From Acanthamoeba sp. SK_2022b (Eukaryota > Discosea > Longamoebia > Acanthamoebidae): DNA of 62,754 bases. The stretch spans positions 1 to 62,754 of the forward strand of contig JANDJZ010000358.1 in the NCBI GenBank assembly GCA_027943245.1. Direction: 5' to 3'. Positions 45,733 through 56,457 of the stretch are shown one piece after another. Below the pieces are notes generated by a model. It was not told the DNA's origin. It worked only from the letters and a program-made list of their open reading frames with translations, and ran no database searches. Each line of letters begins with the position of its first letter. Positions within the stretch are counted from its first letter, which is position 1. A program made the translations under genes and the position numbers.

Positions 45733-48700
45733 ATGCGTGGGGATGAAGATGAGCCGGGCGCTTCCCGGGCTCACCCCTTCATAAACTTCCCAAATGGACA
45801 AGCGCCAGACAAGACAAATTTGTCTGGTTCGCCCGCAGTAGGCTCTCGCGAAAGGAGTACGTTATTTGTATCGCTTATTGTCCCCCCAATCCCTTCTTGA
45901 TTTCATGTGCCTTGCGTTTGGCCAGACCACTTGTACGCAACGGGCCGCTGGGAAGAAGAAGAATACAAGCGCTGGAAAGAAGAACACAAGCGCTGGGAAG
46001 AAGAACGCGAGCGCTGGGAAGAAGAAGAACGCGAGCGCTGGGAAGGAGTGCGCGAGCGCTGGGAAAAAGACCACAGGGGCTGGGAAGAAGCACGCAAAGG
46101 CTGGGAAGAAGCACGCCAGCGCTGGCGAGAAGACCACAAGCGCCAGGAACGCACGAGCTGGAAAACAACACGCAAGCGCTGGGAAGCAGAACGCAAGCGA
46201 CAGGTATATTTGTCACCTGTAACGCATTGCTTTGGAGGTGTACTGATGTTCTTTCTTTACAAGGGGTGGCCCAAGGAGAAGATGCTGCTGGTCCATTTCA
46301 AACCAGTGCCCCAGATAGCGCTGGGCGTCAAGATACACAGCTTGGGCGAACATCAGGCAACTGTTGCTGACTTGCTTGACCACCTCTTTACCTGGGGCAT
46401 GCCTCCTTATCTCTGCTTTCCCATCTGAGTGGTCTCAAATTCATGGCTAATGGCATGTGTTTGCAGGAACCCAGCTTGCACGTGTGCACCTGTCCGAATG
46501 CACCTATGAAAAGACGCCAATGGAGAAAAGCTTGCTTGAGGGTCTGCATGGTGTCTGGAGAGACTGGTGCGTCCTCGCGGTTGGCCATCCCTGCTTACTT
46601 ACAGCCACATCATCAATACAAACAGGGATGATGCAAAGTATAAGTGGAAGTTGCAAAGTGAAATTCTGGAGTTGTCTTCAGTCCGGTTAGTTAGTGGGCT
46701 ACCACTACCCATATCACCACAACCCGTGCCAGTAGAAAAGCAACTACAACACTTCAGCCAACAAGTGTTGTCATGTGGTAAGTCTTCATTTCAAAACTTT
46801 CCTGCACTTCCAAAACTCATCATTCGCATCCATGCAGTGGGGCCTGACGCACTTCGCAGCCGATGTTGGATATCTTCCAATAGCAGTCAAGAACCTCTAC
46901 TGGGTGATAGCCCTGTGTTAGCAGACCTCATCTATGATATCCTTTACCTTCCATCTCTTTGTCAGTGGTTATTTGGGCTCTCAGGCAAGATACCTTAACT
47001 TGCTGCTTTTACAGTTCCACAGCACAGGAATTGTTCTTCCAGGACAACAACACATTCAGAATGATGTGCACTCAATAGCTGTGGTGGGCAACAATGGAGC
47101 AGGCAAGACTCGCTTCATTCAGCACATTGAATCTTCTGTCCATGTCTGGGCCAAAACTGTTGTTGTTATCAAGGCCCTCCGGACCCTGAGGTACCACAGT
47201 CATCCCTCACGTTGTTTGCTCCTCCAACTGATGAGTTGCCCTTCAGTGGCCAGAACCTGAGAAGTCATGAGGTGCTTGCTGATGTGGCAAAAAGTGACAG
47301 GTTGACCGTGGTACTTATGGTGCAGCTCCTCATTGCCTGCATTGAGCGTATAATCAATGCACTGTTGTGGTACATGCTGCAGGTGTCAAAGAGGTTCTAT
47401 GAGCTGTGTTCCCGCCAGCTACACGTCAGTAGCCACACAAACAGTCCTGCAAGCCTGATGATTGTCAACACATCGCAACCCTATACCCCCAAGGAGCTGA
47501 GCGCAGGCGAAGGCAGCATTCTCTTCATCCTGTGCAAAGTGGCGCTTGCACCCATGCACTCTGTGGTGATCGTTGACGAGCCAGAACTGCATCTCGAGCA
47601 GGCCAAGTCTGTACAGTTGTGCAGTGTGCTCGAGCGCATGCGGCCCGACATACTCTTTGTCTACGTCACCCACCAACCTGCCATTGCCGCTCGTCCAGTC
47701 TCACAATGCATTCGAATCAAGTCTTTCAGATTGGTAAGTGATCATCTTCACTTTTTCTCGGGCAGTCCATTGCTGATGTTGGGCATTTTACACAGGGGGA
47801 AAAAAGAGAGTGGGAGATGATGCCGCCCGACCTGCCCGACCTGGCAGTCGAGCTGCTGAGCAAGCCCGAGATGAATGTGCTCTATGTCGAAGGCACCCAG
47901 CACGGGACGGCCAACAAATTGCGTGACATCCAGGTCTACGGTCCACTGTTCCGCAACAGCTTCAAGCTTCGCTCCCTCGGGGGCTGCTTTGCCGTGATCT
48001 CAAAAACCAAGGAGACGCGTGCACAGCAGTGGGCAACCCAGGTCTCGGTGAATGGTCTTCTCGATCGCGACAATCACAGCGCCCAGTACATCGAGGAGAT
48101 GAAGCTGCAAGGCATCTACCACCTGGGTGTCTGCGAGCTGGAGAACCTCCTGTGGACCCCCGAAGTTCTGCATCTTGTGTGCCTGAGCGTTGCACTGTCA
48201 CAGACCGCAGGTGCATCCTCCTCATCGGCATCGGCATCGGCATCGGCATCGGCATCGGCATCGGCATCGGCATCGGCATCGGCATCGGCATCGGCATCGG
48301 CATCGGCATCGGCATCGGCATCGGCATCGGCACCGGCACCGGCACCGGCACCGGCACTTTTCCCTTCAGCTGCAACCCCCGGAGCCAGCGATCCGATACC
48401 AGCGGCAGTGCACGAGTTCTACCAAGGCTTGTTCGATGGGCTGCGAGAGGGGAAAAAGTCATCAGATGAAAAGTCGAGGAACAGGAGGATCTACAAGGAA
48501 CTCGTTGCCGAGATAGTCAAGCATTGGAAGCGCTTCCTCCGAATGGACACCGATCAGGCCTGCTTCCAGTACTTCGCCCTGGCTTTGCCCAGTGTCACGA
48601 TCAATGAGGACGAGAGGCCACAGTTCAAGCCGATGGCCAAGACCATCAACGATCAACTACGGAGCCTCGTCGAGAACATCGAGAAGATGGAGGAAGCCAA

Positions 48701-49227
48701 AGCTGAAGAGTCGACTCTGAAGGACAAGGCGGAGAAGGTCCTGCAGGAGCTTGCGGATCTGACAGCACAAGATGAGAGCCAGGCAGAGGCCAAGCTGACC
48801 GAGTGGGCCACGGCGCTGGTGGATGACATCATCGAGCGGGGAGACGTGGAACGCGCGCTCGAGCATCTCAGCAACAAGGCACTTGTGGACGAGGTCAACA
48901 CGTTCATTCGGAAGAAGACAGGCCTCGACTTTGAAATCCGTCAGACAGTGGTTCGCCTGCTGGAGACAAGTGCCGAGATGCGCGCTGCGATTATGCTGCG
49001 CGTACCTGCGGAGTTGCGCGACCCCGCGGCAAGAGGTTCGTTTTACCTCCACCATTTTTGATCTAGGAAACGAGGATCCATCAAGTGATCTAATCTTGTT
49101 CTGAGCAGGGCTGCACCTGCTACCGCGCTACTACCCCTCGGCTCGGCATACGCCCGTACAGGGGAGTGCCATATGCGTCGGAGAGACAGTACGGTCACTA
49201 CCCATTTGGCTGGCTGTGTTGGTCTGA
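45733..49227 (+). CDS. Header-AAA ATPase-DUF4435 (PARIS-like) protein, module A
   Basis: Exon 1 (45733-45856, MRGDEDEPGASRAHPFINF) joins at a GTACGT donor, phase 1, to a coiled coil with a Trp every seven residues (RWEEERERWEEEERERWEG). A beta-grasp-like header follows (MLLVHFKPVPQIALGVKIHS, then ATVADLLDHLF). The AAA/ABC-type ATPase has Walker A GNNGAGKTR (47087), signature LSAGEGS (about 47500), Walker B VVIVDEPELHLE and switch His YVTHQ. DUF4435/Toprim-like domain: NVLYVEGTQ (Glu), NGLLDRDNHS (Asp-x-Asp) and LGVCELENLLWTPEVL. An alternating Ser-Ala tract is inserted after it, then a helical tail. ATPase plus DUF4435 is the AriA-AriB pair of bacterial PARIS. The end is either the stop at 49227 or a splice from about 49191 into module B. 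Confidence 0.75.
46397..46465 (+). other. GC-AG intron in AAA-DUF4435 module A
   Basis: Donor GCATGC after TTTACCTGGG, acceptor TTTGCAG; the join gives TWG-TQLARVHLSEC in phase 1. Module B has the homologous intron at the same phase with a GT donor (VWA-RQLAAKV). Confidence 0.65.
48223..48357. repeat. (GGCATC)n coding hexamer tract
   Basis: About 20 hexamers encoding alternating Ser-Ala, ending in GGCACC units (Pro-Ala), inside the DUF4435 region of module A. Confidence 0.95.
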
Positions 49228-49254
49228 TGTGACTGAGTGTGCTTATGCGCGCAG

Positions 49255-52200
49255 AAGGTGGTTGTCCTTCCGGTTAGCAACCTGTCCTCTGTGAAGCTTA
49301 GGCTTGAGGTTCCCGCATCTGCGACTGCAGCACAAGTGCTCCACGCACTTGGTGTCTGGGGTATGCTCCTGGCCGCTCCTGGTTTGAGTCTGTGCTCAAG
49401 GCTCTCTCTCTCTCTCTCTCTCTCGTTGCAGCACGTCAGCTGGCCGCCAAGGTCGATCGAGGAGATTGGGGCAAATGGCTGGCCAAGCAGAAAAAGAGCG
49501 GAGCCAAGTTCACACCGAACGCCAGCACATCTTCAACAAGAAGGTGGCCTGCCGACGTGCTCGACATTCCAGAGGATGATGCGCTTGCGCTTCTTGAGCA
49601 AGGTACTTCTCTACCCACATCGGGTTCCTTTTTCTAATAAGAAAGGAACTGATCGCTCGCTTTGTACACCAGTGGGTCTGTACCGGCATGTCCGAGGTAT
49701 ACTGTCGACAGATGCCGCTGGATTTCATCCTCTCAAGCTCACCGACGCAGTTCCCGATCAAGTCTATATCCTCTTTACCTCTCGGAGGTGCTGCGTGTGC
49801 GTGTGCGTGTGCGTGTGCGTGTGCGTGTGCGTGTGCGTGTGCGTGTGCGTGTGCGTGTGCGTGTGCGTGTGCGTGTGCGTGTGCGTGTGCGTGTGCGTGC
49901 GCGTGCGCGTGCGTTTGAACATTGAAGTTCTCCTTAGCCGTGATCACATTTCCATGGCCGCGAGGTGGTGCTCCCGCAAGAGCTTATCAACCAAGTCCCG
50001 GATTTGAGCCGCACCCTCGAGGACGCACGTTCGATGACGATTGTGGGACCCAACGGTGTTGGCAAGACCGCCCTCGCCCGTTCGTTTGGTAGTGGTGCAA
50101 CTATCAAGCGCATCGACGCCTATCGTGGATGCGGGTACTTGTGCTCCTCACACATGACACTCTTCACTGGCGAGCTAACACTCTGTTGCAGCAACTACAT
50201 GAAGAAGCAGCAAACGAAGGCTTATGAGCAAGTGGTGGCGGAGCACCAGCGCCGTGGAGATGCATCAACCCTTATGAATGAGGTGCCTCGCTCTCTCTCT
50301 CTCTCCACCTGCTACTAACATCGATAGAGCCGATATTTAGATCAACGAGGACTTCTTCGCACTGTGTGCGCTCCGGGTCGCCTGTAAGGGAAATGACCTT
50401 GTAGTACAACGCAAGAATGGCGCTGGCGACGATGTAGAGCACTCACCGAATAGTCTTAGCGCGGGCGAGGGCAGCATCCTGAGCATCCTGTGCGACGTCG
50501 CTTTGGCTCCCATGGGAGGCCTGGTGATCATCGACGAGCCCGAAATGCACCTCGAGCAGTCCAAGTCCGTGCTGCTGTGCCAGATCCTCGAGGAACGGCG
50601 GCCCGACGTGTTCTTCGTGTACGTCACCCACCAGCCCGAAATCGCAGCACGCCCGGTGTCTCGCTGCGTCAGCGTGACATCTTCTGCACCGGTACGTAGT
50701 GCGTGTTGCGTGTTGCGTGTAGTGTGTAGTGTGACGTGTACGCGCCAGGGAAGATTTGTGCTTGGCTTTTGTTCGCTGCGCATGCGTTGACCGTCACGCA
50801 GGGTCAGGTAGAGTACACCTACATTGGTAGCGATTTGATGATGATGGCGCTGGGCGCCAAGCTACTCAGCAAGCCCGAATGTCACGTGCTCTTCGTCAAA
50901 GACCGCGCCAAAGAATCCATAGACATCGCCGTCGACCAACTGGCACACGCAAGGCTGCGCCCGTCGTCACCCACCTGGAAGCAGATCTTCGGCCCGCTGT
51001 TCCGCAACTACTTCACTCTGCACACGGTGCACACGACCAATTACGGTGACGACGTGGTCGAGGCCACCAAGCAGACAAAGGAGCAGCTGGCTGGGCTCAA
51101 GAACACCGTGGTGGCGGGGCTGGTCGACCGGGCCAACCACAGCGCCGAGTACATCGGGCTGATGGAAGGCGAGGGCATCCACCACCTTCAGGTGTGCGAG
51201 GCGGAGAACCTGCTGTGGACGCCCGAGGTGCTGCGTCTAGTGTGTGTCAGTCTCGGCCTGGTATCCACCACAGAGCGCGCCTTCTCTTCATCGTCGTCGC
51301 CGCCACCGTCGTCTTCGTCGTCGTCGTCGTCGTCTTCGTCGTCTTCGTCGTCGTCGTCGTCGTCTTCGTCGTCTTCGTCGTCGTCGTCATCTTCGGCGTC
51401 TTCGTCGTCGTCGTCGTCGTCGTCGTCGTCATCGTCCACATTGAGTGGCGCAGAAGGCATGGAGGCGGTCTGCGAGTTCTTCTCCGAGCTCTTCGCCTCT
51501 CTGCGGCGGGAGAAAGACACTCAAGGAGAAGCAACACCGGCATCGATCTACGCCGGGATGATCGCCGGAATCACCGACAGGTGGACCGCCTATCTCCAGC
51601 AGCAGACCGAGAGCAAGTGGAAGGACGACAAGAAGCCGCTCAAGCACGCCAAAGCTAACGCCAAGCAGAAGGGCAAACAAAAGGTGCAGGCTACGCCAAC
51701 GGCGAGCGTGACCGCCAGCCAGCCTATGGAGCTTCCGGTCGTGCGCTACTTCCGCGAGGCGTTGCCGACCGGCATGTGCCAGCACGCACCAGCGGCGCTC
51801 ACACGCGAGACGGTGGCGGCACGCATCAGGCGCCACGTCACCGGATTGAGAGCGAAGATGGTTCTCAAGGACCACGAGACCGACAAGTGGGACGACCTGG
51901 CGAGGCTGCAGCAGGTCGAGGTTGCGAAGACACTCCAGCTGATCCAGGACATCAAGATTGACGACAATGAGGACGAGGCCGACAAAATCTACGGTTCGCT
52001 GCACGTCTGGGCACAGGAGCTGGTCGATGACATCGTGGAGCGCGGCGACGTGGAGCGCATGCTCGAGCACCTCAGCCACCCCGGCGTGGTTGACAGACTC
52101 AACGAGTTCCTGCGTTCGAAGAAGGGCGGCGCCAGCAGCGCGTTCGACGTTAGGAAGGCGGTCACGAGGCTGTTGGAAACGAACGAGAAGATGCGCCAGG

Positions 52201-52531
52201 CCATGCTGCTGCGCATGCCACCTGCGCTGCTGGCTATCATGCAGACTGCCGATAACAAACGTGGAGCCAGCGGTACGAACCACAACATCAATCTTATCTG
52301 AACGTGGATACTTATCCCATTTTGATTGGATCCACTCTCACTGTCGCAGGAGCGCGCCCAGTGCTGAGGGCAACCAAGCTCAGTCCGTTGTGTTTCCCTC
52401 GCACTTCTGCCGAGGTCCGTACGGGAGAGGCACAACACAACGCAACACATGTTATCTCATCTCATTCTCTGGCATACACAGACCAACTGATGTTGGACCA
52501 AGCAAACCGACCGCAACGAAGTACGGGTTGA
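49255..52531 (+). CDS. Header-AAA ATPase-DUF4435 (PARIS-like) protein, module B
   Basis: The same architecture as module A. Header KVVVLPVSNLSSVKLRLEVP, then ATAAQVLHALG and ARQLAAKVDRGDWGKWL. ATPase: Walker A GPNGVGKTAL (about 50045), signature LSAGEGS (50457), Walker B LVIIDEPEMHLE and YVTHQPEIAARPV. In the DUF4435 domain the Toprim Glu site reads HVLFVKDRA instead of LYVEG, and Asp-x-Asp reads VDRANHS instead of LDRDNHS, so the metal-binding acids look lost; EAENLLWTPEVL remains. A poly-Ser tract sits where module A has Ser-Ala. There is no in-frame ATG before the header, so the first exon must come from upstream. A phase-0 join to the module A tail (ICVGET) would make one protein. The C-terminal exon after 52276 ends at a stop near 52487 or 52531. 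Confidence 0.72.
49792..49913. repeat. (GTGTGC)n tract in intron
   Basis: About 20 GTGTGC units within an intron of AAA-DUF4435 module B, between the header and ATPase exons. Confidence 0.95.
51283..51436. repeat. (TCG/TCT) coding tract, poly-Ser
   Basis: Trinucleotide tract of TCG and TCT codons giving about 45 nearly uninterrupted serines in the DUF4435 region of module B. Confidence 0.95.
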
Positions 52532-53119
52532 CAGGAAAGCGCCAGTGGACCGTGTCGACTTTCGGAGTTGCGTATTGGCGGTTTCAAGTCGCAGGCGCAG
52601 GCAACAACACGATGCTCAACACGGACACGACCACGCGACTCAAGCAAGTATGAAGGTGTTCTCTCATAAATCACTTCTTCATACACAACATAGCCGCATT
52701 TAGGCGGGTGAAATGGACAATGCCGCGCACCGAACTCAGTTGCTTCCAAGATCCCATTAACGTCGGTCCAATCACTCTCCACTTCTGAAATGAAAGAGGG
52801 GGCCGAGCTGGAGAGGGCATTGGAGGTATGAACCTGATATCCGCCTGGACGCAAGGTACCCCACTTGGGTGCTGTGTGACGTGTGCCAGGACAATTCAGC
52901 GATTAGGCAAGATGAAGACCTGGAAACCTTGGCTCACCGCCCTCGCAGCAAGGCCATATGTTGTTCTCAATAGGAGGTATCTCACTCGTTATCTTCATCA
53001 CCGACATGACTGGCGCACATGTTTCGGGAAGGGTAGGACATGGTGTATTCAAAAACAACCTCCACGGGTCGCTGAGCACGCGTACGAAGAGGAAAAAAAG
53101 AACCACCTAAGTTTGGCTG
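52532..53119. other. Unassigned stretch between module B and EF-1alpha
   Basis: It holds the 3' ends of both convergent genes. A plus frame to 52651 (KYGLTGKRQWTVSTFGVAYW) and a minus ORF 52462-52854 (EVESDWTDVNGILEATEFGA) both look mildly protein-like. Neither has a supported start or family. A gene remnant or an extra exon of module B is possible. Confidence 0.35.
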
Positions 53120-54900
53120 TCACTTCTTGCCGACCTTCCTGGCAGAGATGGGGCCAGTGCCGCCAGCTGCAGCGTCCCGCTTGGTGACGGCCTTGATGAC
53201 GCCCACAGCCACCGTTTGCTTCATGTCGCGCACGGCGAACCTGGAACATCAACGTGTCAGCAAGTTGGGAGCGATAAATTACATCCGCAGGCTGTGCTGG
53301 CGTACCTCCCGAGAGGCGGGTACTCAGTGAAGGTCTCCACGCACAGCGGCTTCGAGGGGACCAGCATCACGTGGGCAGAGTCGCCGCTCTTGAGACTGGC
53401 GGGCGACTCCTCGGTCTTGACGCCGGTGCGGCGATCGATCTTCTCCACAAGCCTGTCGAAGCGGCAGGCGATGTGGGTAGTGTGGCAGTCCAGCACGGGA
53501 GAGTAGCCGGCGCGGATCTCGCCCGGGTGGTTGAGCACGATGACCTGGGCAGTGAAGTTCTCGCACTCACGAGGCGGGTCCTTCTTGGCGTCGCCGCACA
53601 CGTGTCCGCGCTTGATGTTCTTCACGGTGGCCACCGACTTGACGCAGAACCCGATGTTGTCACCCGGCACTCCCTCGGGCTTCTCCTCGTGGTGCATCTT
53701 GATTGGCACATCAATCCTCGTCAGTCTCATATATACAAGAAGCTACCTGGCACAAATGTAACCCATACCTGGACGCTCTTGACCTCGGTGGTCACGCCGC
53801 ACGGAGCGAAGACCACCTGCATGCCCGGGCGGACGACGCCGGTCTCCACGCGACCCACGGGGACCATGCCGATGCCTCCGATCTTGTAGATGTCCTACAG
53901 GCGAACAAGCGGGACGCAACTCAGCAACTTGACACGTGTGTTGATCTCTGGGATAATCAGTGGTACCTGGAGGGGAATGCGCAGGGGCTTGTCGACAGGC
54001 CTCTTGGGAGGCTTGATCGAGTCCAGCGCCTCGAGCAGGGTCGGGCCGTCCCACCATGGGAGGTTCTCGCTCCTCTCGATCATGTTGTCGCCACCCCAGC
54101 CCGAAAGCGGAATGAAGGGAATGCTCTTCGGGTTGTACCTGTGCATGCCAGCACCAATCAATTTGAGGCCTTAGGTGATTGGTTGGAAGATTGGGAGGAG
54201 CGCCAGCTCTGTGTATGTACCCGACCTTCTTGAGGTAGCCTCCCACCTCATCCTGAATCTCGGTGAACCTCTCGCGCCGCCACATCACGGACGGCGAGTC
54301 CATCTTGTTGACGATCACTATCGCCTGCCTCACCCCCAGCGTGTAGGCAAGGAGCGCGTGCTCCTTGGTCTGAAGAAAGCCAATATAGAGTTGGTTCTTG
54401 CGTCAGGAAGAGTAGCAGGAGAAAGAGAGAGGTTTTAACCCACCTGCCCGTGCTTGGAGAAACCGGCTTCGAACTCTCCCTGAGCGGCCGAGATGATGAG
54501 CAGGGCCACGTCGGCCTGCGACGTGCCGGTGATCATGTTCTTGATGAAGTCCCTGTGTCCAGGGGCGTCGATGATGGTGAAATCGTATCTGCACCAGCGA
54601 TTGGTCAATCTCTCGAGTAGATGGTTTCATTGTAACACCACGGTTGTACCTCGCAGTCTGGAACTTCCAGAGGGCGATATCGATGGTTATGCCGCGCTCG
54701 CGCTCGGTCTTGAGCTTGTCAAGCACCCACGCGAACTTGAACGAGGCCTTGCCCATGGCACGGGCCTCCTCCTCGAACTTCTCGATGGTGCGGCGGTCGA
54801 TGCCACCGCACTTGTAGATCAGGTGGCCGGTGGTGGTGGACTTGCCAGCGTCGACATGTCCGATGACCACGACGTTGATATGCACCTTCTCCTTTCCCAT
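53120..54900 (-). CDS. EEF1A: Translation elongation factor 1-alpha
   Basis: GTPase that brings aminoacyl-tRNA to the ribosome. Start at 54900 ([20 protein letters not shown]), stop at 53120 after RKVGKK; about six exons. G1 [10 protein letters not shown]3 [16 protein letters not shown]4 NKMD and G5 SGWGGDNM are all present. Switch I region [15 protein letters not shown] and domain II/III blocks ([64 protein letters not shown]) are intact. The length is normal for eukaryotic EF-1alpha. It is convergent with the AAA-DUF4435 locus. Confidence 0.97.
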
Positions 54901-55672
54901 TGTTGTTCGGGTTACACTGTTGCGGCAAGGTGACCATGAGATGATAGCACTTGACTACGCTTAGCTAGTGCGTGGTTCATACGTACGAGTGTTAGTTGTT
55001 AAGTTGGTTGGTTGGTTGGTTGTTGGAATATAGTCTAGCTCAGCCCGTGAGCACTTGTGAAAGAAGAGAGTAGTAGGGTTGTGGTACAAGCTTGTTTGCT
55101 TTGTGTCACATGTGGTTGTTGGGCGAAGAACCGAGAGTGTGGTCAAGCGGATGATATAGGCACCGTTCTATCATATTTCTCATAATTCAAGCAGCATCGT
55201 CGGCCGTGTCTTGCGCAGATCGCCTCGCTCGGCCGCAGCTGGCCAGTCGTTCCTGTATTTTTCCCACAACGCTCTTTGCACGCCAAGCCAAATGCAAACT
55301 CGCTTGGAATGAATTGCCTACTTCGCATAACTGGTTGCAGGGGTGGATAAGGTGTCGGTTGGCAATGCCAACATGAGAGACTCGGAAGACCTCTTGGGTG
55401 GTGTGGAGTGGTGTTTATGATGTTTTGATGAAACTTATTTTAATTACTTATTTGCCTTACAATATGGTTTTTATACATCGTTTCAGCCTTCCCCCAGCCG
55501 CCTGGAGTCCCTTCGCCGACTTGGTAGTAGTTTGTATGGAAGATAGTGTGTGGTGAGGTGTTGTGGATTGAGATGTTTTGTGACACTCGTGGAGGTCGGA
55601 GGAGTGAGGGTGGGTGGGAGATGAGGTGTCGATGTGAAGAAGACGGTCGAAAGATATGCAGAAGGGGCCTAT
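54901..55672 (-). promoter_or_regulatory. EF-1alpha 5' flank and Rap1 3' flank
   Basis: About 770 bases with no coding signal. A minus-strand CCTATATCATC at about 55153-55165, some 255 bases before the EF-1alpha ATG, is the best TATA candidate; a 5'-UTR intron may lie between. A short TTGG repeat is at 55002-55023. The stretch from about 55440 is the Rap1 3' region. Confidence 0.4.
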
Positions 55673-56457
55673 TTAGATGAGCGCGCACCCCTTCTTCTTC
55701 TTGTCGCCTGGCCTGTTGCCGGTGTTCTTCTTGTTGATCTGCCTGACGAGGTCAAAAAAGACGTTCTCGACGTTGATCTTGGACTTGGCCGATGCCTCGA
55801 TGAAGGCGCAGTTGAACTTCTTAGAGAGGCCCTCGCCCTGATCCCTCGAGATGGCCCTCTGGTCCTGGAGATCGCACTTGTTACCCACTAGCACCATCGG
55901 CACATCTTCGGTGTCCTTAACCCTCAAGATCTGATCCCGGAGGTCTTCCAGGTCGTTAAATCTAAGGTTGATAGCAAAGGTTAACATGTTGCAAGGTAAC
56001 CTTGTAGACCAGGTGAGTAGATGTCGTACGTGGACTGTGCGATGATGCTATATACAAGAATGAAACCCTGTCCGTTCTTCATGTACAGGTCCCTCATGCT
56101 GTGGGAGAGAGGTTGGTCAGTTTTGAAGAAGTCGAGAGCTGTTCGATTTGTAGCTGAGAGCGTACGCAGTGAACTGTTCAGTTCCAGCCGTGTCGAGGAT
56201 CTCGAGCATGCACTGCTGGCCATCGACCTCGACTTGTTTACGGTAGGAGTCTTCGATTGTGGGGTCGTACTGTAAAGAAAGTGAGGATTAGAAAAGACCA
56301 ACAACCAACGCTGGAGTAGAAGAGGAGTAGAAAAAGTTGAAGGAAGGAGGTAGGTAGGTCGTACCTTCTCGACAAAGATACCCTGGACGAACTGGACCGT
56401 AAGGGCTGACTTACCCACACCTCCGCTTCCCAGCACGACGATCTTATATTCCAACAT
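55673..56457 (-). CDS. RAP1: Rap1-type Ras-family small GTPase
   Basis: Four exons give 184 residues. G1 [17 protein letters not shown], switch [13 protein letters not shown], switch [19 protein letters not shown]4 NKCDL and G5 ASAKS are all present. The Thr in DTAGTEQ (where Ras has Gln61) is the mark of Rap proteins. A polybasic stretch and CAAX box (KKKKGCALI) show geranylgeranylation and plasma-membrane anchoring. In Dictyostelium, Rap1 controls adhesion and myosin. The gene lies just downstream, on the same strand, of a RasGAP-domain gene. Confidence 0.95.

Noticed and set aside
45690..45835. Two inverted repeats (GAGCCGGG/CCCGGCTC-like and CCAGACAA/TTGTCTGG) considered as an RNA gene or MITE end
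   Set aside because: They fall within or next to the first coding exon of module A, are short, and have no target-site duplication.
48029..48516. ORFs of alternating Gly-Ile, Arg-His or Met-Pro
   Set aside because: Out-of-frame readings of the (GGCATC)n tract. The Ser-Ala frame is continuous with DUF4435 motifs.
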